This document shows, piece by piece, positions 20,192 to 28,391 of a DNA stretch of 64,000 nucleotides (positions are counted from its first letter, which is position 1; the number at the start of each line of letters is the position of its first letter). This DNA is from Bacteroidales bacterium WCE2004 (GTDB lineage: Bacteria; Bacteroidota; Bacteroidia; Bacteroidales; UBA932), in assembly GCA_900167895.1 (NCBI GenBank), contig FUZR01000001.1, positions 601,144 to 665,143 on the forward strand. Reading direction: 5' to 3'. The notes beneath the pieces were generated by a model. That model was not told the DNA's origin. It ran no database searches and saw nothing but the letters and a program-made list of their open reading frames with translations. The translations under genes were made by a program, and so were the position numbers.

Positions 20192-20746
20192 ATGGAGATC
20201 AAGTTCTCGACAGACCTGCAGACCATCCTCTGCTATGCCCGCGACGAGGCGATGCGCACCGGAAGCTACGGCATCAATGCCGACCACGTCGTGCTGGGGA
20301 TGCTGCGCCACCGCGACAACGACGCCTGCCGGATACTTGCCGCCTGCGGCATCGATCCGGACGCGCTCAAGGCGACCCTCGACGAGTATCTGTTCGACGC
20401 GCAGGCCGTGCCCTGGCCGGACCAGGACCGCATCCGGCCGACGCGCACCGCGGCAGCCCTGCTGGGAGGAGCGGCCTACGAGGCGCTCAAGCAGGGCTTG
20501 CACGAAATCTCTTCCACCCACCTGCTGCTCGCCCTCTCCCGCCACGAGAAGAGCAAGGCGGCCGAGGTGCTCCGCGACCGCCAGCTGGACTACGGACACC
20601 TCCTCCCGCTGATGCGCGAGAAGCGCTACGCCTTGCCCGAGCAGGACACGACCCTGCCCCGGATGGAGGACCTGCTGGGGCCGCTCGGCGACCAGCTGAC
20701 CCGCCTCTACACCGAAGCCCAAGACAAAACAAACATCTACAGCTGA
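20192..20746 (+). CDS. stand-alone Clp N-terminal domain protein
   Basis: A 184-residue cytoplasmic protein with two Clp repeats: about 6-75 (ILCYARDEAMRTGSYGINADHVVLGMLRH) and about 80-145 (AAYEALKQGLHEISSTHLLLALSRH). These match the substrate- and adaptor-binding N-domain of ClpC/ClpA, but there is no ATPase module. Such proteins could compete for or deliver ClpC adaptors; this is inference. The last 40 residues are of unknown type. Its TGA overlaps the next ATG by one base. Confidence 0.85.
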   Translation: MEIKFSTDLQTILCYARDEAMRTGSYGINADHVVLGMLRHRDNDACRILAACGIDPDALKATLDEYLFDAQAVPWPDQDRIRPTRTAAALLGGAAYEALKQGLHEISSTHLLLALSRHEKSKAAEVLRDRQLDYGHLLPLMREKRYALPEQDTTLPRMEDLLGPLGDQLTRLYTEAQDKTNIYS

Positions 20747-21696
20747 TGAAAAATCTGATCACCGCCCTTCTCGTCTTCGCCTGCACCCTGGCGCAGGCGC
20801 AGACTCCCGATAAGACCCTCTGCTTCGCCCACCGCGACACCTGCGACCTCCTGCTGGATTTCTATTCCGCCGCCCCCGGCCGCGGACCCTGCGCCGACTC
20901 GCTGCGCAAGCCGGTGGTCGTGCACGTCTTCGGCGGCGCCTTCCTTGCCGGCCGGCGCAACCAGCCCGGCGACATGCCCTGGTACCGTGAGCTCGCCGAC
21001 CGGGGCTACCACGTGGCCGCCATCGACTACCGTCTCGGCCTGAAAGGCCTCAAGCTCAAGCCGGACCTGTCGGCCGTCGGCGCCCTGATGAACGCCATCC
21101 AGATGGCGGTGGACGATCTGTTCGCTGCGACCAACTACCTGATCGACAACGCCGAAGCGCTCGGCATCGACCCGGACCGCATCATCGTGAGCGGCTCCTC
21201 CGCCGGCGCCATCACGGCCCTGGAGGCCGAATGGGAGATCTGCAACCGCGCCGAGCCGGCCGCCGTACTGCCCGGCTGGTTCAACTACGCGGGCATCCTG
21301 TCCTTCTCCGGAGCCATCCTCTCGCTGGACGGCCCGATCCGCTTCCCGCAGAAGCCCTGTCCCATCCTGTTGCACCACGGCACCGCCGACAAGATCGTGC
21401 CCTACGGGCGGATCGACATCTTCCGCAAGCACTTCGCGGGCAGCGACGCCCTGGCGAAGAAGCTGGAGGCCGTCGGCGCCAACTTCCAGATCCTGCGCTA
21501 CAGCGGCAACGGCCACGAAATCGCCAACCTGATGCGGCGCAACCTGCCGGAGGAGCTCCGCTTCCTGGAGGAGAACGTCCTCAAGGGCGTGCACAGGACG
21601 ATGGACGCCACCCTTTCGGATGGCGCCATCGAAAAGCCCGACTGGGGCAATCTTGAATTTCAGAACATCTACAACGGCGACGTGACGCTCGAGTAG
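20746..21696 (+). CDS. secreted alpha/beta-hydrolase (esterase/lipase type)
   Basis: A 316-residue protein with a signal peptide (about 1-19, ending AQAQ). The alpha/beta-hydrolase core shows the oxyanion-hole strand VVHVFGGAFLAG, the nucleophile elbow VSGSSAGA, the acid region LHHGTADKIVPYG and the catalytic His in GNGHEI. The order and spacing fit a carboxylesterase. The substrate is unknown. It is translationally coupled to the Clp N-domain gene (TGATG overlap), although one product is exported and the other is not. Confidence 0.88.
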   Translation: MKNLITALLVFACTLAQAQTPDKTLCFAHRDTCDLLLDFYSAAPGRGPCADSLRKPVVVHVFGGAFLAGRRNQPGDMPWYRELADRGYHVAAIDYRLGLKGLKLKPDLSAVGALMNAIQMAVDDLFAATNYLIDNAEALGIDPDRIIVSGSSAGAITALEAEWEICNRAEPAAVLPGWFNYAGILSFSGAILSLDGPIRFPQKPCPILLHHGTADKIVPYGRIDIFRKHFAGSDALAKKLEAVGANFQILRYSGNGHEIANLMRRNLPEELRFLEENVLKGVHRTMDATLSDGAIEKPDWGNLEFQNIYNGDVTLE

Positions 21697-21708
21697 CGTC
21701 CGGCCGGA

Positions 21709-22578
21709 CTACTCCGTCAGGCGGCGGAGCGCCAGCTCCACGAGCTGCGCCACGCGCGGCTTGTAGTCGGTGTTGGCGTCCTTGAGGTAGCGGTGTGCGA
21801 TCGCGCAGCAGACCGTGGCGGCGTTGTGCCCGAGCTGGGCGGCCATGCCGGCGAGGGCGGAGCCTTCCATCTCGAAGTTGGTGATCTTATAGCCGCCGAA
21901 CTCGAAGGACTCGAAATCCTCGAGCATATTGGGCATCGCCAGGCCCTGGCGCACGACGCGGCCCTGAGGCCCGTAGAAGCCGGAGGCGGAGATGGTCATG
22001 CCCTTGACGGTGCAGTCCTGGAACTTGCGGATCATCTTCTCGCCGGCGCGCACGAAGTACGGGTCGGGAAGGTGCCTGTCCCAGTGGACATGCTTCTTGA
22101 AGGCCTCCTCGAAGTCGAGGAGCGCGATCTTGTCGCGGTTGGCATACCAGTTCATCAGGCCGTCGCAGCCGACGGAAATATGCGAGAGGATGAAGGCGCC
22201 GAGCGGGATCTCCGGCTGGATGGCACCGCAGGTGCCGATGCGCAGGATGTCCAGCGAGCGGTGCTCGGGAAGCTCCTCGCGCGTCTTGAAGTCGACGTTG
22301 GCGAGGGCGTCGAGCTCCGTCATCACGATGTCGATGTTGTCCGTGCCGATGCCGGTGGACAGGACCGTGATGCGCTGCCCGTTGAACACTCCCGTGGCCC
22401 AGACGAATTCGCGCGAAGCGCCTTCCGCCTCGATGGCGGAGAAGTAGGATTTGACCATGGCGACCCGGCCGGGGTCGCCGACGAGGATCACGTTGTCGGC
22501 CAGCTGTTCCGGACGGATGTGGATGTGGAACGCTGAGCCGTCTCCGTTGATGATCAGTTCGGATTCGGGAATTCTCAT
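21709..22578 (-). CDS. nucleoside phosphorylase (uridine phosphorylase-like)
   Basis: A 289-residue enzyme of the PNP/UDP family that splits nucleosides with phosphate. VILVGDPGRV is the N-terminal phosphate-loop region. ILRIGTCGAIQPEIPLG is the core motif, and NFEMEGSALAGMA carries the ribose-binding Glu-Met-Glu. The overall pattern resembles Bacteroidota uridine phosphorylase-type proteins; nucleoside preference cannot be read. It lies 19 nt downstream of the DUF4293 gene and is probably in the same transcript. Confidence 0.9.
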   Translation of the reverse strand: MRIPESELIINGDGSAFHIHIRPEQLADNVILVGDPGRVAMVKSYFSAIEAEGASREFVWATGVFNGQRITVLSTGIGTDNIDIVMTELDALANVDFKTREELPEHRSLDILRIGTCGAIQPEIPLGAFILSHISVGCDGLMNWYANRDKIALLDFEEAFKKHVHWDRHLPDPYFVRAGEKMIRKFQDCTVKGMTISASGFYGPQGRVVRQGLAMPNMLEDFESFEFGGYKITNFEMEGSALAGMAAQLGHNAATVCCAIAHRYLKDANTDYKPRVAQLVELALRRLTE

Positions 22579-22597
22579 AATCTTATGCGGTTAGGGG

Positions 22598-23002
22598 TTA
22601 TTTCTTTTTGCGTCTGGCGGCGCGCAGGCGGTCGGCGTTGCGCACCATCATCTCGTCCGCCAGGATGCTGCGGGCGGCGAGGAAGTCGAGGATCGCGGCG
22701 ACGACCGGGAACACGGCCGAGACCTTGAAGGCCGGGTCGTTGCCGCTCGCGATGAAGTCATAGACGAGCCAGCCCTGGAACGCGATCAGGATGATGGCCG
22801 ACAGGACGGCGGTGCGCATCTGGAAGATGCGGTGCTTCCACGTCGTGGTGGCCATCACCTGCAGGAAAGCGGTGACGATCAGCAGGACCAGGTAGGGCCA
22901 GTATTCGGTATAGGTGACGTCTCCTGCCTTGGTGCAGAAGAACAGCGCGGCGACAAGTCCCGTCGCCAGGATCAGATACAGGGTTTGTACTCTTTGCCAC
23001 AT
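22598..23002 (-). CDS. DUF4293 membrane protein
   Basis: A 134-residue integral membrane protein with four hydrophobic segments (LYLILATGLVAALFF, YLVLLIVTAFLQVMA, AVLSAIILIAFQGWLVYDF, VSAVFPVVAAILDFLA). It opens MWQRVQTLYLIL, the signature of DUF4293, a family largely confined to Bacteroidota. The C-terminus is strongly basic (RLRAARRKKK), presumably cytoplasmic. Function is unknown. It lies 6 nt after the LytTR gene. Confidence 0.85.
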   Translation of the reverse strand: MWQRVQTLYLILATGLVAALFFCTKAGDVTYTEYWPYLVLLIVTAFLQVMATTTWKHRIFQMRTAVLSAIILIAFQGWLVYDFIASGNDPAFKVSAVFPVVAAILDFLAARSILADEMMVRNADRLRAARRKKK

Positions 23003-23008
23003 AGTAGT

Positions 23009-23890
23009 CTAGCGGGAATTGAAGCGGGCCAGGACGGCCTGCTCGTAGGTTTTCGAGATGGGGATGGGATCCACCGAGTCGATGTCGAAGTCGACCTTGT
23101 AGCCCTCCTTCTCGGACTTCAGGATCGAGATCTTGCGGATGTTGACGATATACTTGCGGTGGCAGCGGACCAGCTCGCTGTCCGCGAAGCTGTCCTCCAC
23201 CGTCTTGAGGCGGCAGCGGAGCATGTACTGCTTCATTTCGCCGCCGCTGTCCATATACCAGGCCTTGATGTAGTTGTCGTCCGACTCGATGAAATAGAGG
23301 TTGTCCGAGCTGATGGAGAACTTGAGCACACCGTTGTTGTCGAACAGCGTGATCCGCTTGTCGCTGTAGGGGACCGCGGGCTTGTCGCTGACGACGTTGC
23401 CGTAGTTCATCAGCCGGATCGTGTTGTCCTTGTCCTGCAGGGCGAAAGCCAGGGAGGACAGGGCGTAGGGCACGCACAGGCAGACGGCCGTGTAGACCGC
23501 CGCGCTGAGGAAGACCGCGCCCGAGTTGCGCAGGTAGGGGTGGATGACCCCGAGCTCCGTGCCTTCGAAGGTGAAGAAGGTGTAGAGCAGGCTCACCGCG
23601 ACCACTTCGGCGACCACCCAGAGCGAGTAGCCCAGGATGGAGAAACGCTTGAGCGTCCGACAGCGGTGCAGGAGCGCGCGGCTGAGGATGATGATCAGGG
23701 CCGAGATGAGGATGAAGGCGAGCGTGTAGAAGAAAGCTTCGCTCGCGCCCAGCTCGAACCAGGCGTTGCTCGAGAAGGGGATGCTGACCAGGATGAACAC
23801 CAGGGAAAAGAGGGCCGTGTACACTACGGTCGTCCATATCTGGTGCTTCTCCAGAAGATACCTGGGCAGCTGGTCTCCGAGCTTGATCAT
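23009..23890 (-). CDS. LytTR-family DNA-binding protein with membrane domain
   Basis: A 293-residue protein. Four transmembrane segments lie within residues about 20-165. A short linker leads to a C-terminal LytTR DNA-binding domain (about 195-290), shown by DNLYFIESDDNYIKAWY, RCRLKTVEDSF and LVRCHRKYIVNIRKI. This makes a one-component membrane regulator. The ATG at 23890 is chosen because a GTG at 23914 lies on the last base of the -7 box. It is first in a three-gene operon with DUF4293 and the nucleoside phosphorylase. Confidence 0.88.
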   Translation of the reverse strand: MIKLGDQLPRYLLEKHQIWTTVVYTALFSLVFILVSIPFSSNAWFELGASEAFFYTLAFILISALIIILSRALLHRCRTLKRFSILGYSLWVVAEVVAVSLLYTFFTFEGTELGVIHPYLRNSGAVFLSAAVYTAVCLCVPYALSSLAFALQDKDNTIRLMNYGNVVSDKPAVPYSDKRITLFDNNGVLKFSISSDNLYFIESDDNYIKAWYMDSGGEMKQYMLRCRLKTVEDSFADSELVRCHRKYIVNIRKISILKSEKEGYKVDFDIDSVDPIPISKTYEQAVLARFNSR

Positions 23891-23913
23891 TCCGTCTGAA
23901 AATGCTTGAACCA

Positions 23914-23921
23914 CAAAGATA
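23914..23921 (-). promoter_or_regulatory. -7 box of the LytTR operon
   Basis: The minus strand reads TATCTTTG, 23 nt before the ATG at 23890. Confidence 0.72.
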
Positions 23922-23934
23922 AGAATATTTTTAC

Positions 23935-23942
23935 TACCTTTG
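23935..23942 (+). promoter_or_regulatory. -7 box of fabF
   Basis: TACCTTTG, 22 nt before the ATG at 23965, divergent from the LytTR promoter 13 bp away. Confidence 0.72.
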
Positions 23943-23964
23943 CCCCGTCAATTCTTGAAAACTT

Positions 23965-25209
23965 ATGGATAAAAGAGTAGCTGTGACCGGCCTCGGAGTG
24001 CTCTCCTGCGTAGGCAACGACGTCAAAACTTTCTGGGACAATCTCGTGCACGGCGTGTGCGGAATCGACTATATCACTGAATTCCCCACTGAGGACCTCG
24101 CCGTGAAAATCGGTGGCATGGTCCGCAATTTCAATCCTGAAGAATACGGGATGGACAAGCCCTTCATCCGCAAGCAGGACCCGTTCACGGTCTTTGCGAT
24201 GGCCTCCGCCTGGCAGGCGATGAAGGATTCCGGCCTCGTGTCCGGCGAGAACATCGAGCCGGGCCGCCTCGGCACCTATGTCGGCTCCGGCATCGGCGGC
24301 TTCGCCACCATCCAGCGCGAGCTGCAGAAGTTCTTCGACGATCCTTCCGGCCAGTGGGTCTCGCCCAACTTCGTGCCGACGATGATCAGCGACATGGCCG
24401 GCGGCCAGATCGCCATCAAGTTCGGCGCCCAGGCCTCCTGCATCGACATCGTCACGGCCTGCGCCACCTCCACGCACTCCATCGGCGAGGCGTACCGCGC
24501 CATCCGGCACGGCTATGCCGACGCCATCATCGCGGGCGGCACCGACCACTGCACGATCCCTATCGGCATCGCCGGCTTCGCCAATGCCAAGGCGCTCACC
24601 CGCGCCACCGACCCCCAGTACGCCTCCCTGCCGTTCAACGCCAACCGCAGCGGCTTCGTGATGGCGGACGGCTCCGCGGTCATGATCCTCGAGGAGCTGG
24701 AGCACGCCAAGGCCCGCGGCGCGCACATCTACGCCGAGGTGACCGGCTACGGCAGCACCTGCGACGCCTACCATGCCACGGCGCCGCGCCCGGACGGCAC
24801 GACCCAGGCCGAGTGCATCCGCCTTGCCCTGGAGCAGTCCGGCTTCGACCCGGACAAGGACAACGTCTATATCAACGCCCACGGCACCGGCACGCTGCTC
24901 AACGACGTAGCCGAGACCAAGGCCTACAAGATCGCTATGGGCGACGCCGCCTACAAGGCGCACATCAGCAGCACCAAGTCAATGCACGGCCACATGTTCG
25001 GCGCCACCGGCGCCATCGAGGCCGTCGCCACGGTCCTGGCCCTCCAGGAGGGCATCGTCCCGCCGACGGTGCACCTCGACGCCCCGGACCCGGAGTGCGA
25101 CCTGGACTACACGCCCAACGTCGCCGTCAAGGCCGACGTCAACCTCGGCCTCTCCGACTCCTTCGGCTTCGGCGGCCATAATGCCTGCCTCGCCTTCAGG
25201 AAATATTAA
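23965..25209 (+). CDS. fabF: beta-ketoacyl-ACP synthase II
   Basis: Condensing enzyme of fatty-acid elongation (malonyl-ACP plus acyl-ACP), 414 residues. The catalytic Cys is C166 (VTACATSTHS). The two His residues lie in INAHGTGTLLND and KSMHGHMFGATG, and the Lys in STKS. GFGGHNACL closes the fold. The length is normal for FabF. No acpP or other fab gene is adjacent, and the gene is monocistronic with a strong terminator. A secondary-metabolism ketosynthase is possible but less likely given the lack of partner genes. Confidence 0.93.
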   Translation: MDKRVAVTGLGVLSCVGNDVKTFWDNLVHGVCGIDYITEFPTEDLAVKIGGMVRNFNPEEYGMDKPFIRKQDPFTVFAMASAWQAMKDSGLVSGENIEPGRLGTYVGSGIGGFATIQRELQKFFDDPSGQWVSPNFVPTMISDMAGGQIAIKFGAQASCIDIVTACATSTHSIGEAYRAIRHGYADAIIAGGTDHCTIPIGIAGFANAKALTRATDPQYASLPFNANRSGFVMADGSAVMILEELEHAKARGAHIYAEVTGYGSTCDAYHATAPRPDGTTQAECIRLALEQSGFDPDKDNVYINAHGTGTLLNDVAETKAYKIAMGDAAYKAHISSTKSMHGHMFGATGAIEAVATVLALQEGIVPPTVHLDAPDPECDLDYTPNVAVKADVNLGLSDSFGFGGHNACLAFRKY

Positions 25210-25224
25210 GATACGATGATACAG

Positions 25225-25252
25225 AAAAGCCCAGCCGATCGGCTGGGCTTTT
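25225..25252. terminator. bidirectional terminator between fabF and prfA
   Basis: AAAAGCCCAGCC, a 4-nt loop, then GGCTGGGCTTTT: a 12-bp perfect stem with U-tracts on both strands, between convergent genes. Confidence 0.95.
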
Positions 25253-25270
25253 TCTTATTTCAATCTTCTT

Positions 25271-26362
25271 TTAATCGCCGGCTTCCTTGAGGCGCTCGGC
25301 GTTCTCGGCGATCTGCAGCTGGTCGATACACTCCTGGATGTCGCCGTCCATGAAGACCGGCAGGTTGTACATCGACCAGTTGATGCGGTGGTCGGTGACG
25401 CGGCCCTGCGGATAGTTGTAGGTGCGGATCTTGGCGGAGCGGTCGCCCGTGGAGACCATCGTCTTGCGCTTGGCGGCGATGCCGTCGAGGTATTTCTGGT
25501 GCTCCAGGTTGTACAGACGGGTCCGGAGTTCCTCGAAGGCGCGGTCCTTGTTCTTGAGCTGGGACCGCTCCTCCTGGCACTGGACCACGAGGCCGGACGG
25601 GATGTGGGTCAGGCGCACGGCGGAGTAGGTCGTGTTGACGCCCTGGCCGCCCGGGCCGGAGGCGCAGAACAGGTCGAGCCGGATGTCGTCCCAGCTCAGG
25701 TCCACGTCGAACTCGCCGGCCTCCGGGAACACGGCCACGGAAGCGGCCGAAGTCTGGATGCGGCCCTGGGTCTCGGTCTGCGGCACGCGCTGCACGCGGT
25801 GCACGCCGGACTCGTATTTCATCACGCCATACACGCCGTCGTTGCCGGAAAGCTTGAAGACGATCTGCTTGAAGCCGCCGGAGGTGCCGGGAGCCTGGTC
25901 GGTGACCTCGAGCTTCCAGCCGCGGCGCTCTGCGAAATGCTGGTACATGCGGAAGAGGTCGCCGGCGAAGATCGCCGCCTCGTCGCCGCCGGTGCCGCCG
26001 CGGATCTCGATCATCGCGTTCTTGCCGTCGTCGGGATCGGCCGGGATGAGCAGGAGGCGGATCTGCTGCTCCATCTCCGGGATCTTCGGTTCGATCTCGG
26101 AGACCTCCATGCGGGCCATCTCCCGGAGCTCCTCGTCCTTCTCGTTGACGAGGATGTCCTTGGCAGCCGCGAGGTCGTCCATCATTTTCTTGTATTCCTT
26201 GCCGGCCCGGATGATCGGCTCCAGCTCCTTGTAATCCTTGTTGAGCTGGACGTATTTCTTCATGTCCGCCATCGCCTCGGGGCTGGCGAGCTGCTCCTGC
26301 AGGGAGGTGAACTTGCCCTCCAGGGACAGGACTTTGTCGAGTAAGGTATTGTTGTCTGCCAT
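25271..26362 (-). CDS. prfA: peptide chain release factor 1
   Basis: Releases the nascent peptide at UAA and UAG; 363 residues. The catalytic GGQ is in CASGPGGQGVNTTYSAVRL. The codon-reading loop has VPQTETQGR, a PxT-type motif (RF1), not SPF (RF2). The coiled N-terminal domain covers about 1-100. The ATG at 26362 is 5 nt after the GNAT-like gene, so the two form an operon. A longer frame to 26617 only reads into that gene. Confidence 0.97.
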   Translation of the reverse strand: MADNNTLLDKVLSLEGKFTSLQEQLASPEAMADMKKYVQLNKDYKELEPIIRAGKEYKKMMDDLAAAKDILVNEKDEELREMARMEVSEIEPKIPEMEQQIRLLLIPADPDDGKNAMIEIRGGTGGDEAAIFAGDLFRMYQHFAERRGWKLEVTDQAPGTSGGFKQIVFKLSGNDGVYGVMKYESGVHRVQRVPQTETQGRIQTSAASVAVFPEAGEFDVDLSWDDIRLDLFCASGPGGQGVNTTYSAVRLTHIPSGLVVQCQEERSQLKNKDRAFEELRTRLYNLEHQKYLDGIAAKRKTMVSTGDRSAKIRTYNYPQGRVTDHRINWSMYNLPVFMDGDIQECIDQLQIAENAERLKEAGD

Positions 26363-26367
26363 AAGTA

Positions 26368-27486
26368 TCAGATTTTCTTGAGGTAGCAGCGACGGCGCAT
26401 GAACGGTTCGTGCTCGTAGCTGTTCCAGATGTTGACGGCGCTGTTGGTCTCGATCTGCGGGTTGGAGATCGCCCAGCGGTTGCCGATCTTGAGGGCCTTG
26501 TCGGCCATCGCTTCGTAGTAGACGGCCGAGACGCCCTTGTTCTGCCACTCGGGCGCGGCGCCGTTGACCATCAGGTCGGTGACTTCGTAGTCGTGCATCG
26601 CCCGCCAGAGGTGCCACCAGCCGAACGGGAACAGGCGGCCTTTGGCCTTCTGGAGCGCCCGGGAGATGGTCGGGAAGGAAATGCCGAAGGCGACGATGTC
26701 GTCGTGCTCGTCGAGCAGCAGGCAGCTCGCCTTGTCGTTGATGTAGGGCATCACGGACGCAGCCTCTTCGTCGATCTCCTCGTCCGTCAGCGGGATGAAG
26801 TTGGTCACCGTCTCCGCGAAGCTGTCGTTGTAGACCTGGAAGAACTTGCGGACGCGTTCCTTGTCCTTCTTGAGCTCGGAGAGGCTGCCGAAGTGGAGGT
26901 TGTAGCGCTCCTGCACCAGTTTGGACACCCGGCGGGCCTTGTCGGGCACGCCGTGGTTGGCCACCATCTTGTACTGGAGCCAGTCACATTCCTTCTCGTA
27001 GCCGAGCTCCGTGACGAAGTCGTTGTAGTACGGGAAGTTGTAGAGGCAGTTGAAGGGCGGGACGTTGTGGAAACCCTCCACCAGCATGCCCTGCTTGCCG
27101 AAAGTGTTGTAGTAGAGCGGGCCGTGGATCTCGTCCATCCCCTGCTCCTTCGCCCAGGCCTCGGCCGTGCCGATCAGCAGGCGGGCGACCTCGATGTCCC
27201 TGATGCAGTCGAACCAGCCGAAACGGGCGCGGCGCTTGCCGTAGCGCTCGTTGTAGCGGGGATTGACCATCGCGCTGATGCGCCCGACGACGCGCTCGCC
27301 GTCAAAGACGAGCCAGAGTTTGTGCGAGCAGTATTTGAGCGGCGCGACCGCGGTCAGCGACCTGACCTGGTCGCTGTGCAGGGCGGGCACATACTGGGCG
27401 CAGTCCTTGTACAGCTCATCCGGGAAACGGACGAACTGCATCAGCTCCTTGCGGGTCGTGACTTCGCGTATCTGGTAATCGGGCAT
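26368..27486 (-). CDS. GNAT-like acyltransferase-fold protein
   Basis: A 372-residue cytoplasmic protein of a family common in Bacteroidales and annotated only as N-acetyltransferase-like or hypothetical. Residues about 60-180 (LWLVFDGERVVGRISAMVNPRYNE; RDIEVARLLIGTAEAWAKEQGMDEIHGPL) resemble a GNAT core. A second region, about 265-360 (VAFGISFPT...VTDLMVNGAAPEWQNKGVSAVYYEAM), looks like another GNAT-type acyl-CoA loop, giving a tandem layout. Substrate and partner are unknown. It is first in an operon with prfA. Confidence 0.7.
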   Translation of the reverse strand: MPDYQIREVTTRKELMQFVRFPDELYKDCAQYVPALHSDQVRSLTAVAPLKYCSHKLWLVFDGERVVGRISAMVNPRYNERYGKRRARFGWFDCIRDIEVARLLIGTAEAWAKEQGMDEIHGPLYYNTFGKQGMLVEGFHNVPPFNCLYNFPYYNDFVTELGYEKECDWLQYKMVANHGVPDKARRVSKLVQERYNLHFGSLSELKKDKERVRKFFQVYNDSFAETVTNFIPLTDEEIDEEAASVMPYINDKASCLLLDEHDDIVAFGISFPTISRALQKAKGRLFPFGWWHLWRAMHDYEVTDLMVNGAAPEWQNKGVSAVYYEAMADKALKIGNRWAISNPQIETNSAVNIWNSYEHEPFMRRRCYLKKI

Positions 27487-27504
27487 CTCTTTTCAAATAA
27501 CTTG

Positions 27505-27512
27505 CAAAGATA
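27505..27512 (-). promoter_or_regulatory. -7 box of the GNAT-like/prfA operon
   Basis: The minus strand reads TATCTTTG, 18 nt before the ATG at 27486. Confidence 0.72.
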
Positions 27513-27552
27513 ATCATTTTTTTAGACTCCCCGCCGCCGGCCATCGGCTCGC

Positions 27553-28344
27553 CTACAGGCCTTTCGCCTTGGCTTCGTCCCAGATGGCGTCCATCTCGGC
27601 GAGGGTCAGGCCGGCGAGCTTGCGGCCCTTCCTGAGGGTCTGCTCCTCCAGGTAGTTGAAGCGGCGGCGGAACTTGCTGCAGCTGCCGCTCAGCGCCGCC
27701 TCGGGGTCCACCCCATAGAGGCGCGCAGCATTGATGACCGCGAAGAGCAGGTCGCCGAATTCCTCCTCCATGTGGCGCGGGTCCTGCTCCCGGCAGGCCT
27801 CGCCCACTTCGCCCAGCTCCTCGCTCACTTTCTCCCACACATCCTCCTTCTGCTCCCAGTCGAAGCCGCAGCCGCGGGCCTTCTCCTGCATCGAGAGGGC
27901 CTTGAGCAGGGCCGGCATCGCGTCTGGGATGCCGGACAGGACGGTCTTGTTGCCATCCTTCTCCTTGGCCTTGACGAGCTCCCAGGTGTCGGCGATCTCC
28001 TTGGCGGAAGTCGGCTTGCCGGCGTCCGGTCCGAAGACGTGGGGATGGCGGAAGACCATCTTGTCCACGACCTTGTCCAGGCTGTCCGCGATGTCGAAAC
28101 TCCCCTCCTCCTGCGCGATCCGGGCATAGAAGACCAGGTGGTAGAGCAGGTCGCCGATCTCCTTGGCCGTGCCGGGGCGGTCGCCCTTGAGGATGGCGTC
28201 GCTCAGTTCATATACTTCCTCTTCCGTCATCGGGCGGATGGTCTCCATCGTCTGGGCGGCGTTCCAGGGGCACTTCTCACGCAGCGCGTCCATCGTGTCG
28301 AGCAGCCGGCCGAAGGCTGCGAGCTTTTCTTCTTTGGTGTGCAT
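27553..28344 (-). CDS. mazG: nucleoside triphosphate pyrophosphohydrolase MazG
   Basis: Hydrolyses NTPs to NMP plus PPi; 263 residues. Two MazG modules are visible. The first (about 10-130) has LREKCPWNAAQTMETIRPMTEEEVYELSDAI and the metal-binding EIGDLLYHLVFYARIA. The second (about 165-255) has KVSEELGEVGEACREQDPRHMEEEFGDLLFAVINAARL. Both EExxE/ExxD helix pairs are intact. The ATG at 28344 follows a perfect -7 box. The gene is monocistronic and divergent from the CoA-transferase. Confidence 0.95.
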   Translation of the reverse strand: MHTKEEKLAAFGRLLDTMDALREKCPWNAAQTMETIRPMTEEEVYELSDAILKGDRPGTAKEIGDLLYHLVFYARIAQEEGSFDIADSLDKVVDKMVFRHPHVFGPDAGKPTSAKEIADTWELVKAKEKDGNKTVLSGIPDAMPALLKALSMQEKARGCGFDWEQKEDVWEKVSEELGEVGEACREQDPRHMEEEFGDLLFAVINAARLYGVDPEAALSGSCSKFRRRFNYLEEQTLRKGRKLAGLTLAEMDAIWDEAKAKGL

Positions 28345-28355
28345 TGATAATTTGC

Positions 28356-28363
28356 TATATTTG
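28356..28363 (+). promoter_or_regulatory. -7 box of the CoA-transferase gene
   Basis: TATATTTG, 28 nt before the ATG at 28392. It lies nested against the mazG promoter only 5 bp away, so the two divergent promoters overlap. Confidence 0.7.
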
Positions 28364-28368
28364 CGCTG

Positions 28369-28376
28369 CAAAAATA
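28369..28376 (-). promoter_or_regulatory. -7 box of mazG
   Basis: The minus strand reads TATTTTTG, 24 nt before the ATG at 28344. Confidence 0.65.
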
Positions 28377-28391
28377 ACAATAATTATCAAG

